From Tabrizicola piscis (GTDB lineage: Bacteria; Pseudomonadota; Alphaproteobacteria; Rhodobacterales; Rhodobacteraceae): a DNA stretch of 64,000 nt. The notes below the pieces were generated by a model that made no database searches, was not told where the DNA came from, and worked only from the letters and a program-made list of their open reading frames with translations. Positions within the stretch are counted from its first letter, which is position 1, and every line of letters starts with the position of its first letter. Positions 51,637-60,613 of the stretch are shown piece after piece. A program made the position numbers and the translations under genes. Location: positions 434,001 through 498,000 of the forward strand of contig NZ_CP034328.1 in assembly GCF_003940805.1 (NCBI RefSeq), in the 5' to 3' direction.

Positions 51637-53243
51637 GGGTTCACCTCTTCACCATGTACAACCCGCAAGCCTCGCACGACGACCGTACGTGGCCCATCGG
51701 CAAACGGGAGGATCCAACTGATTTCACCGGGCGTCTTAACCTCGGGAGCCGGTAGACCGACCGCCAACACCATGTCTGCATCACTGTCACCAGAAATCTC
51801 GACACGCTGCGCGGCAAGCGAAAAATCTCCGGGACGGATGCGCAGAATGTTGGGCGACCCATTGCGCAGACTGAAGGTACTCTTGTTCGCTATTTGAATT
51901 TGCGACAGGTCGACATAGCCGCCGCGCGTGACGAACAGTGTTGACGCCTCGGTCACCCTATCCCGGGAACCTGGGTAAAACAACGAATCCAAGAGCGCTG
52001 GTTCAGCCAGATACGGTGGAAAGGGAAGCTTCCGGACTTTCAAGTCCGGTCCGAACTGCAAGGTGATGTAAGAGTTTTCGGTACCGACTGGATTGCTGGC
52101 AGTCACCCCCATCGGGGTGTATTTGATGGACCATCCCGCCGATCCGTCCAGCCAAATTTCGTCGCCCTGATCGCCGACGATCAACCTGAAGCCCTCACGT
52201 ATCCGTCTGTCGTTCCGCAGTATCAACCTGTCAGTCCCGCCGTTCCGCAAATCTATCGCGTCCACAGCGGTGGCCATGTCAGAGGACAGGTTCCAAACCC
52301 CGGGCTCTCGAGCAAAGCCCACCGCAAGTGCGCCATTTGAGCCGAGGCGAAGGAACTCTGCGGACATTTCGACCAGTGCAGACCCAGCATCGGCTTCGCT
52401 CGACAGACGCACAACATCAGGATCCCCGACGTCCTGCCTTGTCCAGTTCTCGGGATCCAGAAGTACGAACTGATCGAAGGGGTCCGCCAGAAGTCGGATG
52501 AGGCGCCCCGAAGGATCAATCACATTTGCAAGACAGAGCTCGATGACATTGATCCGTCCGTTAGCGAAATCTAGATCGACTTCGCTCACATTAAGGCCGG
52601 TTTCGGCCACCGTCGGGCGTATGGTTCCTCCGCTATCCCAGCCAAAGGTTGCTTGGCCGTCGGCGTCAATGACATCCTGCGGCGTCTCCGACGAAGGCGG
52701 AACCGGGAAAGCATACTCCCCTTCGACCCCAGCAACGGTCGTGACGTCCTGCGACATTTGCCCAGACAGAACAAAGGTTCCTGGTGCCACCAACACGGAC
52801 AGGCTCTTGTCATCGATGGTCGCCGAGTACGTGTCGAAGGCCAAAGAGGGATCAGGTAGCAAAGTCCAGCTTAGGCGAGGATCAAGTACTACGGTATCGA
52901 ACTCGTCGGCGCGAATGTCCACCTCGGCGCTGGAGGTTGCCTGGACGACTTCGCCAAGGATTGTGATGGTGTCGAATTGTCCGTTTCGGATATCAATCCG
53001 TTCCATCGAGCCAATCTTGCCACGTCCGACAACGACGTGCGATGGGCCCCTGTAGATCAAGACATCCCGCCCTTCTCCACCGTCGACGATGTCGCGCTCA
53101 AGACCCAGCGGCACGCTCTTGATCGCTGCCGGTGATGTTTGAAGTGTTTCGGTACAATCGCCCAGAAAGCCCGCATCCTGTGCATTGGCTAAGGCTGGAA
53201 CCGCGGCGAAAAGAAGGTGCGCAAGCTGCAGTTTGAAATTCAT
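51633..53243 (-). CDS. Large secreted protein with adhesin-like internal repeats
   Basis: A 536-residue exported protein (signal MNFKLQLAHLLFAAVPALANAQ). An RTX-like opening (GGEGRDVLIYRG) is followed by at least three similar units: ‘IDIRNGQFDTITIL...DEFDTVVLDPRLSWT’ near residues 75-120, ‘FANGRINVIEL...DPFDQFVLLDPENW’ near 235-285 and ‘AIDLRNGGTDRLIL...GDEIWLDGSAGW’ near 340-385. This ‘DL.NG..D.L.L … D.V.LD...W’ pattern is common in calcium-stabilised surface adhesins of Rhodobacterales. ATG 53243 follows GGGAAG. It is the first gene of the two-gene operon with the EF-hand protein. Function unknown. Confidence 0.72.
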   Translation of the reverse strand: MNFKLQLAHLLFAAVPALANAQDAGFLGDCTETLQTSPAAIKSVPLGLERDIVDGGEGRDVLIYRGPSHVVVGRGKIGSMERIDIRNGQFDTITILGEVVQATSSAEVDIRADEFDTVVLDPRLSWTLLPDPSLAFDTYSATIDDKSLSVLVAPGTFVLSGQMSQDVTTVAGVEGEYAFPVPPSSETPQDVIDADGQATFGWDSGGTIRPTVAETGLNVSEVDLDFANGRINVIELCLANVIDPSGRLIRLLADPFDQFVLLDPENWTRQDVGDPDVVRLSSEADAGSALVEMSAEFLRLGSNGALAVGFAREPGVWNLSSDMATAVDAIDLRNGGTDRLILRNDRRIREGFRLIVGDQGDEIWLDGSAGWSIKYTPMGVTASNPVGTENSYITLQFGPDLKVRKLPFPPYLAEPALLDSLFYPGSRDRVTEASTLFVTRGGYVDLSQIQIANKSTFSLRNGSPNILRIRPGDFSLAAQRVEISGDSDADMVLAVGLPAPEVKTPGEISWILPFADGPRTVVVRGLRVVHGEEVNP

Positions 53244-53469
53244 ACTTCCCGCTCCAATGCCGCCTATTGTCCAAATGCTGGAAGCGGCCAAGTTGAAACT
53301 CCGCGATTCCAGTATCTCTTGGCTTTGAAGCTAACCGCCCGGAGTGGTTCTAACCACAAGTTTCGGCGTGGCTTGCACCACAAACTTCCCACAAGTCAGC
53401 GAGCTGGAATGCCGCAGAATTCTTGGCGATTGCATGCAGTATTCTGCGGCAAACCAGCTTTCAAAGACG

Positions 53470-54150
53470 CTAGACCTTCGTCAGCAACCCCCGCACATTG
53501 CCGACACCCCATGCCCCTCGCCGTCGCGATTGGATGCCCCGTGACGTCAGTTCCGCCGCGATCGCCCGCAGCGATGTGTGCCCCGCAGCCCGGATATCCG
53601 CCAGCACCGGAGCCAAGTCCGCCGCGAAGGCCGCAGCATTCGCTGTCACCGTCGCCCGGAGCGCTGCCCCGCCCTTTTTCGCCCGCCTGAGGCTCTCGGC
53701 TCCGTTCGGGTTCCCCAGCTTCACCCCGCGCGCCTTTGCGACCGCCAGCGCCTCCTTGGTCCTCCGCGAGATCGCCTCGCGCTCGGCCTGTGCGACAAGC
53801 GCCATGATCCCCACGGTCAGGTCATTGGCCTCGGGCATGTCGACGGCCACGAACCGCACCCCGCTATCGCGCAAGGCCAATAGGAACGCCGCATTCCGCG
53901 AGAGCCGGTCAAGCTTCGCAATCACCAGCGTCGCACCGGTTACCTTCGCCAGGTGGAGGGCTTTCAGGAGCTCCGGCCGGTCTGCCTTCCGCCCACTCTC
54001 GACTTCGGTGAACCGCGCCAGGACCTCGGCGCCGCGCGAGACGGCGAAGTCCTCGATCACCTTGCGCTGCGCTTCCAGCCCAAGCCCGCTGGCCCCTTGC
54101 CGCGCCGTCGAGACCCGCTCGTAGGCCACCAACCGCTGTCCTGCCGCCAT
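53470..54150 (-). CDS. Serine recombinase (resolvase/invertase family)
   Basis: A 226-residue recombinase. The catalytic N-terminal domain has VAYERVSTARQGASGLGLEAQ (active Ser near residue 14), LVIAKLDRLSRNAAFLLAL, and GIMALVAQAEREAISRRTKEAL. The C-terminal part ends in an HTH (SLRAIAAELTSRGIQSRRRG). The size fits small resolvases or invertases rather than large phage integrases. ATG 54150 follows GGGGACGG. It sits at the left edge of the phage-like block, where a large terminase would be expected instead. A damaged homologue lies at 35197-35443. Confidence 0.92.
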   Translation of the reverse strand: MAAGQRLVAYERVSTARQGASGLGLEAQRKVIEDFAVSRGAEVLARFTEVESGRKADRPELLKALHLAKVTGATLVIAKLDRLSRNAAFLLALRDSGVRFVAVDMPEANDLTVGIMALVAQAEREAISRRTKEALAVAKARGVKLGNPNGAESLRRAKKGGAALRATVTANAAAFAADLAPVLADIRAAGHTSLRAIAAELTSRGIQSRRRGAWGVGNVRGLLTKV

Positions 54151-54234
54151 CTCCGTCCCCTGTACACAACTGCCTAACGTTCGTTGCGCAGGTGTGTACA
54201 GCCCCATGGAGCAAGGAGTAGTCAACCGGTTCGT

Positions 54235-54786
54235 TCAGAGATTTGCGTCTGTTCCGCTGATGACGAGGGTGCCGTCAGATTGTAGCTGTGGCGTGTCGCT
54301 TGAGGTGTCAGGCCGATCTACTCCGGTCAGAATGATGCGCGTGATCGTCAGCGGTTGGTCCGCAGGCGTCACGTCGAGGGTGGTGATCCGAGACCGCGCC
54401 GCTGGCGTCAGACCAAGCTCCGCCATGTAGCGTCCCATCAGCTCCAGTTGCTTGTTGGCGATCGACAGCCAGGGCGATTGCTGGACGTAGCCGGAGGCGG
54501 TCTTCAGCAGCATCGGTGTGGTCTGCATCTTCTGTTCTGCCTCGACCCAGCGGCCGTAGCATTGGCAGTAGGCCGCGAGCACTGCACGATCCACGACCGT
54601 CACGACGCCCATACTCACCAGAGTATCCACCAGGCGGTGCCACTCGGCCCTTGCCTCCTCATTGAGATGCTCTGGACAGTCTGGAGTCCCCTCGGGCGGC
54701 AACGGTTCCGCATGGTTCCACGCTCGCTTGCCGCGGTTGCCTTCCATCCGGCGCCACGCCGTGGGCTTCGGAGACGGGCCTCTCAC
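54235..54786 (-). CDS. Phage terminase small subunit, P27 family
   Basis: A 183-residue protein from GTG 54786 (GGAG upstream). The P27 small-terminase features are the N-terminal RGPSPKPTAWRRMEGNRGKRAWN, PDCPEHLNEEARAEWHRLVDTL, the AYCQCYGRWVEAEQKM segment, and SPWLSIANKQLELMGRYMAELGL. Small terminases recognise phage DNA for packaging and normally precede the large subunit. Here the next gene downstream is the serine recombinase, so the packaging module is cut. Confidence 0.9.
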   Translation of the reverse strand: MRGPSPKPTAWRRMEGNRGKRAWNHAEPLPPEGTPDCPEHLNEEARAEWHRLVDTLVSMGVVTVVDRAVLAAYCQCYGRWVEAEQKMQTTPMLLKTASGYVQQSPWLSIANKQLELMGRYMAELGLTPAARSRITTLDVTPADQPLTITRIILTGVDRPDTSSDTPQLQSDGTLVISGTDANL

Positions 54787-54840
54787 GTCGCCACTCCGAT
54801 GATCAAGCCAGCGCTGCCCGCGGCTGCATCTGATGGGCCA

Positions 54841-55287
54841 CTACGGTACCGACCAATGGCCATCCGGTTTCTCCTTGCGCGCATCAATGATTGCCTGCTT
54901 GGCCTCCGACAGAGACCTTGCGTGCGCAAGCAACCCGTCCAGTTCCTCGTCCGTCAGATCAGACAGATCAATCTCGTCTTGGGGCTCCTGCTTGACGGCA
55001 AGGTCCAAGCCCTCTCGCCAGCCAGCTTGTGTCTTCAGAAAGAAGATCATCGCCGTGACATTGCCCGCTCGTGCCTTGGTCACCAGGCTTTGCGCCACCG
55101 CGCCGATGGCCCGGGCCTTACCCCTTTTATAGCGTTCAGCCAAATCCTCATCCCGGTTCAAAAGCGCGAAGAAGGTCGTGCGCCCGACGCAGAGGAAGTC
55201 GGCGATCTGCTCGGCGTTGAGGACCGCGGCCAGGGTCTCGACCTCGGCCCTTTGCGCATCGGTCAGGGTGATGTGCGGGCGGCTCAC
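54841..55287 (-). CDS. Phage-type HTH DNA-binding protein, terminase-small-like
   Basis: A 148-residue protein starting at GTG 55287, which overlaps the methyltransferase stop as GTGA. An N-terminal HTH (TLAAVLNAEQIADFLCVGRTTFFALLNRDEDLAERY) is followed by KARAGNVTAMIFFLKTQAGWRE, a pattern also present in phage small terminases and related packaging proteins. The acidic C-terminus (DLSDLTDEELDGLLAHA) is typical too. The role may be DNA recognition in packaging or regulation. It sits between the methyltransferase and the P27 terminase. Confidence 0.72.
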   Translation of the reverse strand: MSRPHITLTDAQRAEVETLAAVLNAEQIADFLCVGRTTFFALLNRDEDLAERYKRGKARAIGAVAQSLVTKARAGNVTAMIFFLKTQAGWREGLDLAVKQEPQDEIDLSDLTDEELDGLLAHARSLSEAKQAIIDARKEKPDGHWSVP

Positions 55288-56537
55288 GCGTCCACCTCGG
55301 ACTGCTGTCGCTCCGCCTGCACGGAAGCAAAGGTCTCGCAGGTCCCTTCCAGCACTGCCTCCTTGCCAGTGAACGACTGCCATCGCTGTACGGCCACGTC
55401 GACGTAGGCCGGGTCCAGTTCCACCGCGAGGCAGTGCCGGCCGCAGGTCTCGGCGGCGATGATCGAGGTCCCGGATCCGGAGAAGGGCTCATAGACCGCC
55501 TGCCCCGGGCTGGAGTTGTTCAACATGGGACGGCGCATGCATTCCACGGGTTTCTGCGTGCCATGCACGGTGGCAGCATCCTGGTCGCGGCTCGGGATGC
55601 TCCAGAGCGTGGTCTGCTTGCGATCCCCCGACCAATGCCCAGTCGCTTTCTCCCGGACGGCGTACCAGGCGGGCTCGTGCTGCCAGTGGTAATCTCCGCG
55701 TGAGAGAACGAGGCGTTCCTTGGCCCAGATGATCTGGCTGCGAATGGCAAAGCCGCAGGCCATGAGGCTCTCGGCCACTGTGGTGGCATGGAGTGCCCCG
55801 TGCCAGACATACGCCACGTCGCCGGGAAACAGCGCCCAAGCCTCGCGCCAGTCCGCCCGGTGGTCGTTCAGGACCTTGCCCACGCGTTTGGTCTTTGCGG
55901 CACCGACACCGTTGCGCCAGGCGGGATCGTAGTTCACCCCGAACGGTGGATCGGTCGCCATGAGATGCGGCGTCACTCCGTTCAGCACGCGCGCCACTGT
56001 CGCCGCATCCGTGGCATCGCCGCAGATCAGGCGGTGGTTGCCCAGCACCCAAAGATCGCCAAGGCGCGAGACGGGAACGGCTGGAGCGGTAGGGACGTCG
56101 TCCTCGCGCTCGTCCGCTTCCCCTGCATTCAGCAAGGCATCCAGTTCACCCGCATCAAAGCCGAGGCTGGTCAGGTCCACTTCCATGTCGCGCAGATCGC
56201 AAAGCTCCAGCGCCAGCAACTCGCGGTCCCAGCCGGCCTGCTCTGCCAGCTTGTTGTCAGCGAGGATGTAGGCTCGCCGCTGTGCCTCACTCAGATGGGC
56301 CAGTTCGATGACTGGGACCTTGGCGAATCCCAGCTTGCGCGCGGCCATCACTCTGCCGTGGCCGGCGATGATGCCGTTCGCGCCATCCACCAGCACCGGG
56401 TTGGTGAAGCCATATTCCCGGATCGAGCCGGCGATCAGCGCGACCTGGGCTTCGCTGTGCGTGCGGGCGTTGCGAGAATACGGGATCAGGTCCGCGATGG
56501 GGCGGTAGCTGATGCTGAGGTCTGTACTGCGGTCCAT
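55284..56537 (-). CDS. ParB-like nuclease domain fused to DNA methyltransferase
   Basis: A 417-residue phage protein. Residues about 10-115 form a ParB/sulfiredoxin-like domain (IPYSRNARTHSEAQVALIAGS, NGIIAGHGRVMAARKLG). The methyltransferase part has motif IV DPPF (about residue 195), then AKERLVLSRGD and the motif I EPFSGSGTSIIAAE (about 350), so its order is IV-I as in beta-class N4-cytosine/N6-adenine enzymes. ParB-MTase fusions are standard in tailed phages of alphaproteobacteria, where they modify phage DNA or protect it from host restriction. ATG 56537 follows a G-rich site. No cognate restriction enzyme is adjacent. Confidence 0.9.
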   Translation of the reverse strand: MDRSTDLSISYRPIADLIPYSRNARTHSEAQVALIAGSIREYGFTNPVLVDGANGIIAGHGRVMAARKLGFAKVPVIELAHLSEAQRRAYILADNKLAEQAGWDRELLALELCDLRDMEVDLTSLGFDAGELDALLNAGEADEREDDVPTAPAVPVSRLGDLWVLGNHRLICGDATDAATVARVLNGVTPHLMATDPPFGVNYDPAWRNGVGAAKTKRVGKVLNDHRADWREAWALFPGDVAYVWHGALHATTVAESLMACGFAIRSQIIWAKERLVLSRGDYHWQHEPAWYAVREKATGHWSGDRKQTTLWSIPSRDQDAATVHGTQKPVECMRRPMLNNSSPGQAVYEPFSGSGTSIIAAETCGRHCLAVELDPAYVDVAVQRWQSFTGKEAVLEGTCETFASVQAERQQSEVDA

Positions 56538-56777
56538 GCCACCCCCCGATGCGAATTCTGCGGCTCAGGGGGAAGGATATCACAGGCTTAAGCCATTGTA
56601 TTCATGTAATTATATGACATTTTACGACACGGGCCGACATGGTTCAGCGAAGATGCCCCGATATCATAAACCGCAGACGACTGCTTTGCGGACAAGGCAG
56701 CCAGTCGAGGACGAGATCTTTCAATTCTCGACAATAGTTCTTTTCGGCCATCTGGGCACCATGGTGTCCATCTTTCG

Positions 56778-57581
56778 CTATATCCATCGCGCGATGGTTG
56801 CGATCACATGCGCAGAGGGCCACACCAAGAACTGAGCGGCAAGGGTGCCCAAGAACCGGGACAAGATCATCCAGATGATTACCTTTCGGAAAAAATCCTC
56901 GCGAACTCGACCCTTTGCCGCGTCATCAGTCAAACCAGCCAAGTATGGATCAATCAGCATGAACATCATTATGGTGGCAACGCCATTGATCGTGGCAGAC
57001 AGAGAGCTTGCTGTCACACGATAGTCAGGTTCAAGAAGACCAGCATAGATCGAGGCTATTACACCCACTGACCACAACGCACTGACAGCGAAGTTCATCA
57101 CTATCACCTTGATCGGGACATTCGTGGGCAGCTTGAGGGCTTCAAGATTCTGGAAAGCAGGTATCGCAGCTGACTGCGTAAGCACAGATAGGCCACGCGG
57201 GGTCAGGGATCGAAACAAGAGTCGCGGCATCGAGCGGCTCCGATGGAAGCTGTCCACCGCTATTGTGGTGAGCCGTTGAAATGTAGGGATCAGTAGCCCT
57301 CCCACCAGCGTTGCAACTGATGCCGCACTGATGATGAGAACATAATCAAACGTGGGATCGAACTGCGATGGGTCCTGTATGCCGATTTCGATACGCTTCG
57401 CAAGAAGCGGGCCCTGAAAGGAGTTTGATGTCCGCGACAGCAGAACTAGGATATTGAACAGCGAGAACGCTATGGCGATATGGCCGGTCCGAACTCCTGC
57501 AATTCTAAACGCGTATGCTAGCGTCCCGATTAGGTGAATCACAAAAGTCAGAAGGACGATCACGGCTAGCTGTACGTCCAT
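56778..57581 (-). CDS. Amj-family (DUF2837) lipid II flippase
   Basis: A 267-residue polytopic membrane protein with about six helices. It matches the Amj/DUF2837 pattern along its length: VFVIHLIGTLAYAFRIAGVR-like start (TFVIHLIGTLAYAFRIAGVR), LFNILVLLSRTSNSFQGPLLAK, GGLLIPTFQRL, ALKLPTNVPIKVIVMNF, WSVGVIASIYAGLLEPDYRVTAS and NGVATIMMFMLIDPYLAGLTDD. Amj is the alternate lipid II flippase that can replace MurJ in Bacillus subtilis. Its location between phage replication and methyltransferase genes, its lower-GC codon use and isolation by about 240-260 bp on both sides suggest an accessory (moron-like) gene. ATG 57581 has GGGGG upstream. Confidence 0.82.
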   Translation of the reverse strand: MDVQLAVIVLLTFVIHLIGTLAYAFRIAGVRTGHIAIAFSLFNILVLLSRTSNSFQGPLLAKRIEIGIQDPSQFDPTFDYVLIISAASVATLVGGLLIPTFQRLTTIAVDSFHRSRSMPRLLFRSLTPRGLSVLTQSAAIPAFQNLEALKLPTNVPIKVIVMNFAVSALWSVGVIASIYAGLLEPDYRVTASSLSATINGVATIMMFMLIDPYLAGLTDDAAKGRVREDFFRKVIIWMILSRFLGTLAAQFLVWPSAHVIATIARWI

Positions 57582-57744
57582 TTAACCCCCCTGCTCGCAT
57601 ACGCCAGCTTTCATGTCCCACGGGGAACGGCCGCCCGCAATGGGCTCGAAGCGGACTTGCGCTCCTGACCTCCATCGCGAAGGCATCCCACCTCGCTTCC
57701 CCATCGCCTTCATCCGACCGCCTCACCCCCAGCACCTGCTGCGG

Positions 57745-57849
57745 CATGACACTTATGACACTTCTCTCCATATAGGACGTATGGCGCGCACGGACGCGTA
57801 TGCGCGCGCGCTAACGGTAGATATGGGAAGAAGTGTCATAAGTGTCATG
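57745..57849. repeat. Large imperfect inverted repeat (29-bp arms)
   Basis: Arms 57745-57773 and 57821-57849 match at 27 of 29 positions and are separated by 47 nt. Each arm contains a tandem TGACACTTAT/TGACACTTCT unit, so both a dyad and direct repeats are present. The right arm covers the primase stop codon. Possible roles are terminator, replication-control site (iterons) or operator. Confidence 0.8.
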
Positions 57850-60217
57850 ACCGAGCCAATCGCAGATCGAAGAACCCGCGTCCTGCGCTGCGGCGGCTGT
57901 CCTGGAAGCCTCGGGATTTCATCTCCTTGGTGAGAGTATGGCTGGTCCAGGACCCGAGCCCTTGAAGCTCGGCCCATTGCCGGAACCGCTGGTGAAGGTC
58001 TGTCGTATAGAGAAACTCGCCCGGGGCGCGCACCGTTTCATCGGCGAGGAATTGTCCGAGCAAGTCTTCCCCGTCCAGATATTCGGTGGAGGCGGCCGCA
58101 ACACGCGCCGGCACTGCAAGCCCGCGCCGCTGCCATTCGAGAGCGCCTTCAATGGCCCAACGCAAGATGGCCGGACCCTCAGCACGCAGCTTCTCAGCCA
58201 GTTTCGGGTCTCGCTTTTCGGCCGGGATGGTCACCGTGAAGGGCACCAGCACCATGCGGGCGCGGAGAGCCTCGTCCACGCCACGAAGGCTTGGCATGTT
58301 ATTGCCGGCAATCATCAGGGTCATCTGCGGCACGAAGTCGAAGAAATCGCCCCGCATGAACCTGGCCGTCATCTTGTCGCCGCCTGTCAGGTCCTTCAGC
58401 ACTGCCTCATCCCAGCATTTGCCCTTAGGCAGCTCCGATCCAACGACCAGCCGTGCGCCAGCAAGACCAGCGACGTCAGTGGGGTGCCGTTCACCTACCG
58501 AAGACAGGAATGTCGTCGCCGCCGAGCGTCTCGCATAATCGCCCCACAACCACTGCAGCGCCTCCAGAAACGTGGACTTCCCGTTGCGACCGGTCCCGTA
58601 CAGGAACAGGAGCTTGTGCTCGGTCGTCAGCCCGGTAAGGGCGTAGCCTGCCGCCCGTTGCAGGAACTCGATGGTCTCGATGTCGCCGTCCAGAACCTCA
58701 TCAAGGAACTGCAGCCAGGTCGGTGCGCGCGTGCCGACAGGTGCAGGGGTGACTGCAGTCAGCTTGGAGATCATGTCTTCACGGCGTGCTGGCCGCAGCA
58801 TACCGGTCTTCAGGTCCACAGTGCCCCCTGGTGTGCCGAGTAGAAACAAGTCTGCATCAAAGGCATCGGCCAAGGTGACACTAGCTGGGTTCGATCGCGC
58901 AAGCGTGCTAACGGCGGCAACCGTGTTAGCGCTGCGGAGACTGCGGCCCTCCCTCGTGGCCCAGGCAGTGATCTTCTCACTTTCCGCCTCTGACAGTCCT
59001 TCTGCCTTCGCGTCCGCCCAAGCGCGGAGTTCGCAAGCCCGTTGTTGAAGGAAGCCCCTCACCAGTGTCATGTGCCGCAGGCAGTCATCGACAGCCCAGC
59101 GACGGCCGTCCCATAGGTACCAGCGACCCTGAACGGCGACAAATTTCGCGTCCCTGTTCCAGCCGCGCTGGCCCAGGTCCCGAGCGAGAGCATCATGGGA
59201 AAGGTCGATCTCGCCATTCGTGCCATCGTTCGGGGGTGCGGACTCTGAACCCGTTTCCGATTGTCCGCCAGGACCTCCACCCGCCGCACCGCTGCTCCGG
59301 TGCTTTCGCGCTATTGCGGAGAGGTCCGCGCCGTTCTGCCGCGCCATTGCCGCAACTGTGGAGAGGGTCTTCTTGCCGTTGGCGTCAAAGCCGGCCCACT
59401 TCTCTGCTACCTCGCCGGGCTTGTATTTCGCGCCCTGCCGACTCCAGTCGTCCGCAAGGCCCAGCCCTTCGCCGGAGCCGCGGAAATGGTGGTGCAGGCC
59501 CATCAACACATCGAGCCAGGCGTAATAGCCACCCGCATCAGGATCGATCCAGGACAGCAAATCCTCCACTTCCGCCGTTCCAGTGGTGGAGTAGGATGTT
59601 CCGGTATCGAAGTGGAACCCGGTCTCATCCGCAACTTTCTCTTTCTTCTTTGTGCAGAGCTGAAGGAGCCAGTCCGGGCAATCGGCCAATTCGAACAGTC
59701 CCGGTGGGTTCTTCCAGCGGTAGGGTTCAGCCTTGCCCGGCTTGACCGAGGGAACCCCGATCACCATTCCGCCCTCACCGCGAACATCCACACCGGGGGC
59801 AATCAGGGAGGCGGAATTGCCGATCTCCAAAGACGCCGGATACTTGAAGTAGAGGTGCCAGCTGCCGGAGGGCGAGAGCGCCTCGATCGTATCGGGGAGC
59901 GGGCCATGGGCAGCAATCAGCTTCTGCATACTGGCGATGCCATCAACGGCATGGCCCTCAGGCGTGTCGCACTCGATCACCAGGAGGCCCGAGGCGGGTC
60001 CGCAGGCAATGCCAACATTCGCACTTGGCCATTGCCGCCAGTAATTCCGGATCAGGGTCGGGTCCGTCGTTCCGCCCCAGCGTTCGCCATTTCCAAACTG
60101 CGCTGATGTGTGGGATTTCTTTTCCCCGGCTGGTGCCGGAAACACATGCCAACCTCTGCGAGCGTACTCCAGGGCTGAAGCGAGGCAAGGGGCATCGAAG
60201 TGGTGCGGGCCGTTCAT
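57845..60217 (-). CDS. Phage primase-polymerase fused to D5-type helicase
   Basis: A 790-residue replication protein. The N-terminal prim-pol domain (about residues 10-190) shows ALEYARRGWHVFPAPAGEKK, ANVGIACGPASGLLVIECDT and GVDVRGEGGMVIGVPS. The C-terminal half is a D5/P4-type SF3 helicase: Walker A YGTGRNGKSTFLEAL (about residue 539), VGSELPKGKCWDEAVLKDLTGG, MRGDFFDFVPQMTLMIAGN and a C-terminal winged end. It primes and unwinds phage or plasmid-like DNA. ATG 60217 follows GGGAGG and overlaps the stop of the small HTH gene as ATGA; the upstream in-frame extension is non-coding. Confidence 0.93.
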   Translation of the reverse strand: MNGPHHFDAPCLASALEYARRGWHVFPAPAGEKKSHTSAQFGNGERWGGTTDPTLIRNYWRQWPSANVGIACGPASGLLVIECDTPEGHAVDGIASMQKLIAAHGPLPDTIEALSPSGSWHLYFKYPASLEIGNSASLIAPGVDVRGEGGMVIGVPSVKPGKAEPYRWKNPPGLFELADCPDWLLQLCTKKKEKVADETGFHFDTGTSYSTTGTAEVEDLLSWIDPDAGGYYAWLDVLMGLHHHFRGSGEGLGLADDWSRQGAKYKPGEVAEKWAGFDANGKKTLSTVAAMARQNGADLSAIARKHRSSGAAGGGPGGQSETGSESAPPNDGTNGEIDLSHDALARDLGQRGWNRDAKFVAVQGRWYLWDGRRWAVDDCLRHMTLVRGFLQQRACELRAWADAKAEGLSEAESEKITAWATREGRSLRSANTVAAVSTLARSNPASVTLADAFDADLFLLGTPGGTVDLKTGMLRPARREDMISKLTAVTPAPVGTRAPTWLQFLDEVLDGDIETIEFLQRAAGYALTGLTTEHKLLFLYGTGRNGKSTFLEALQWLWGDYARRSAATTFLSSVGERHPTDVAGLAGARLVVGSELPKGKCWDEAVLKDLTGGDKMTARFMRGDFFDFVPQMTLMIAGNNMPSLRGVDEALRARMVLVPFTVTIPAEKRDPKLAEKLRAEGPAILRWAIEGALEWQRRGLAVPARVAAASTEYLDGEDLLGQFLADETVRAPGEFLYTTDLHQRFRQWAELQGLGSWTSHTLTKEMKSRGFQDSRRSAGRGFFDLRLARS

Positions 60218-60411
60218 GCACGCCTCCCGCAGCTGGAAAGGATCTCGAACGCTTCGACATCGGCCAGGGAGTACCGGATGGATCCACCCATCTGGTGCCA
60301 TTCCGGCCCGTATTGTGCCGCACGCCACCGCTCAAGCGTTCTGGTTGTCAGGCGCAAGCGGTCTGCCAGTTCGCCCGTGGTGAGCCAGATGATTGCGGGA
60401 GGTGACTGCAT
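60214..60411 (-). CDS. Small HTH protein (AlpA/excisionase-like)
   Basis: A 65-residue MerR/HTH_17-type protein: WLTTGELADRLRLTTRTLERWRAAQYGP, then IRYSLADVEAFEI. These small proteins act as excisionases or activators in phages and integrative elements. ATG 60411 is internal to a longer frame; the lead has no coding character. Its stop overlaps the primase start (ATGA), so the two are translationally coupled. Confidence 0.85.
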   Translation of the reverse strand: MQSPPAIIWLTTGELADRLRLTTRTLERWRAAQYGPEWHQMGGSIRYSLADVEAFEILSSCGRRA

Positions 60412-60412
60412 C

Positions 60413-60583
60413 TCAGCACACCCCCGGAGCAACGGCGACAAAAACAGCAAAGAGTGCACCGCCATCCGCCAGAATGCCGACGTCCTCAATCCGGTAGCGC
60501 CGGCCGGCCATGATCACCTGGGCCAGATCCCAGGCGCGGAAGTAGCCGGGCAGTTTTTCGTAGTCGTCCTGACCGCCGTCCAT
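60413..60583 (-). CDS. Tiny phage protein (56 residues)
   Basis: ATG 60583 with a perfect AGGAGG 7 nt upstream. The translation begins MDGGQDDYEKLPGYFRAWDL and contains MAGRRYRIEDVGILADGGALF. It ends in GVC with TGA just before the HTH gene start. Spacing to both neighbours is operon-like. No family is recognised; the strong ribosome site is the main support. Confidence 0.7.
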   Translation of the reverse strand: MDGGQDDYEKLPGYFRAWDLAQVIMAGRRYRIEDVGILADGGALFAVFVAVAPGVC

Positions 60584-60613
60584 TTGATGCCTCCTGTCAG
60601 CGCCATCTGACGG

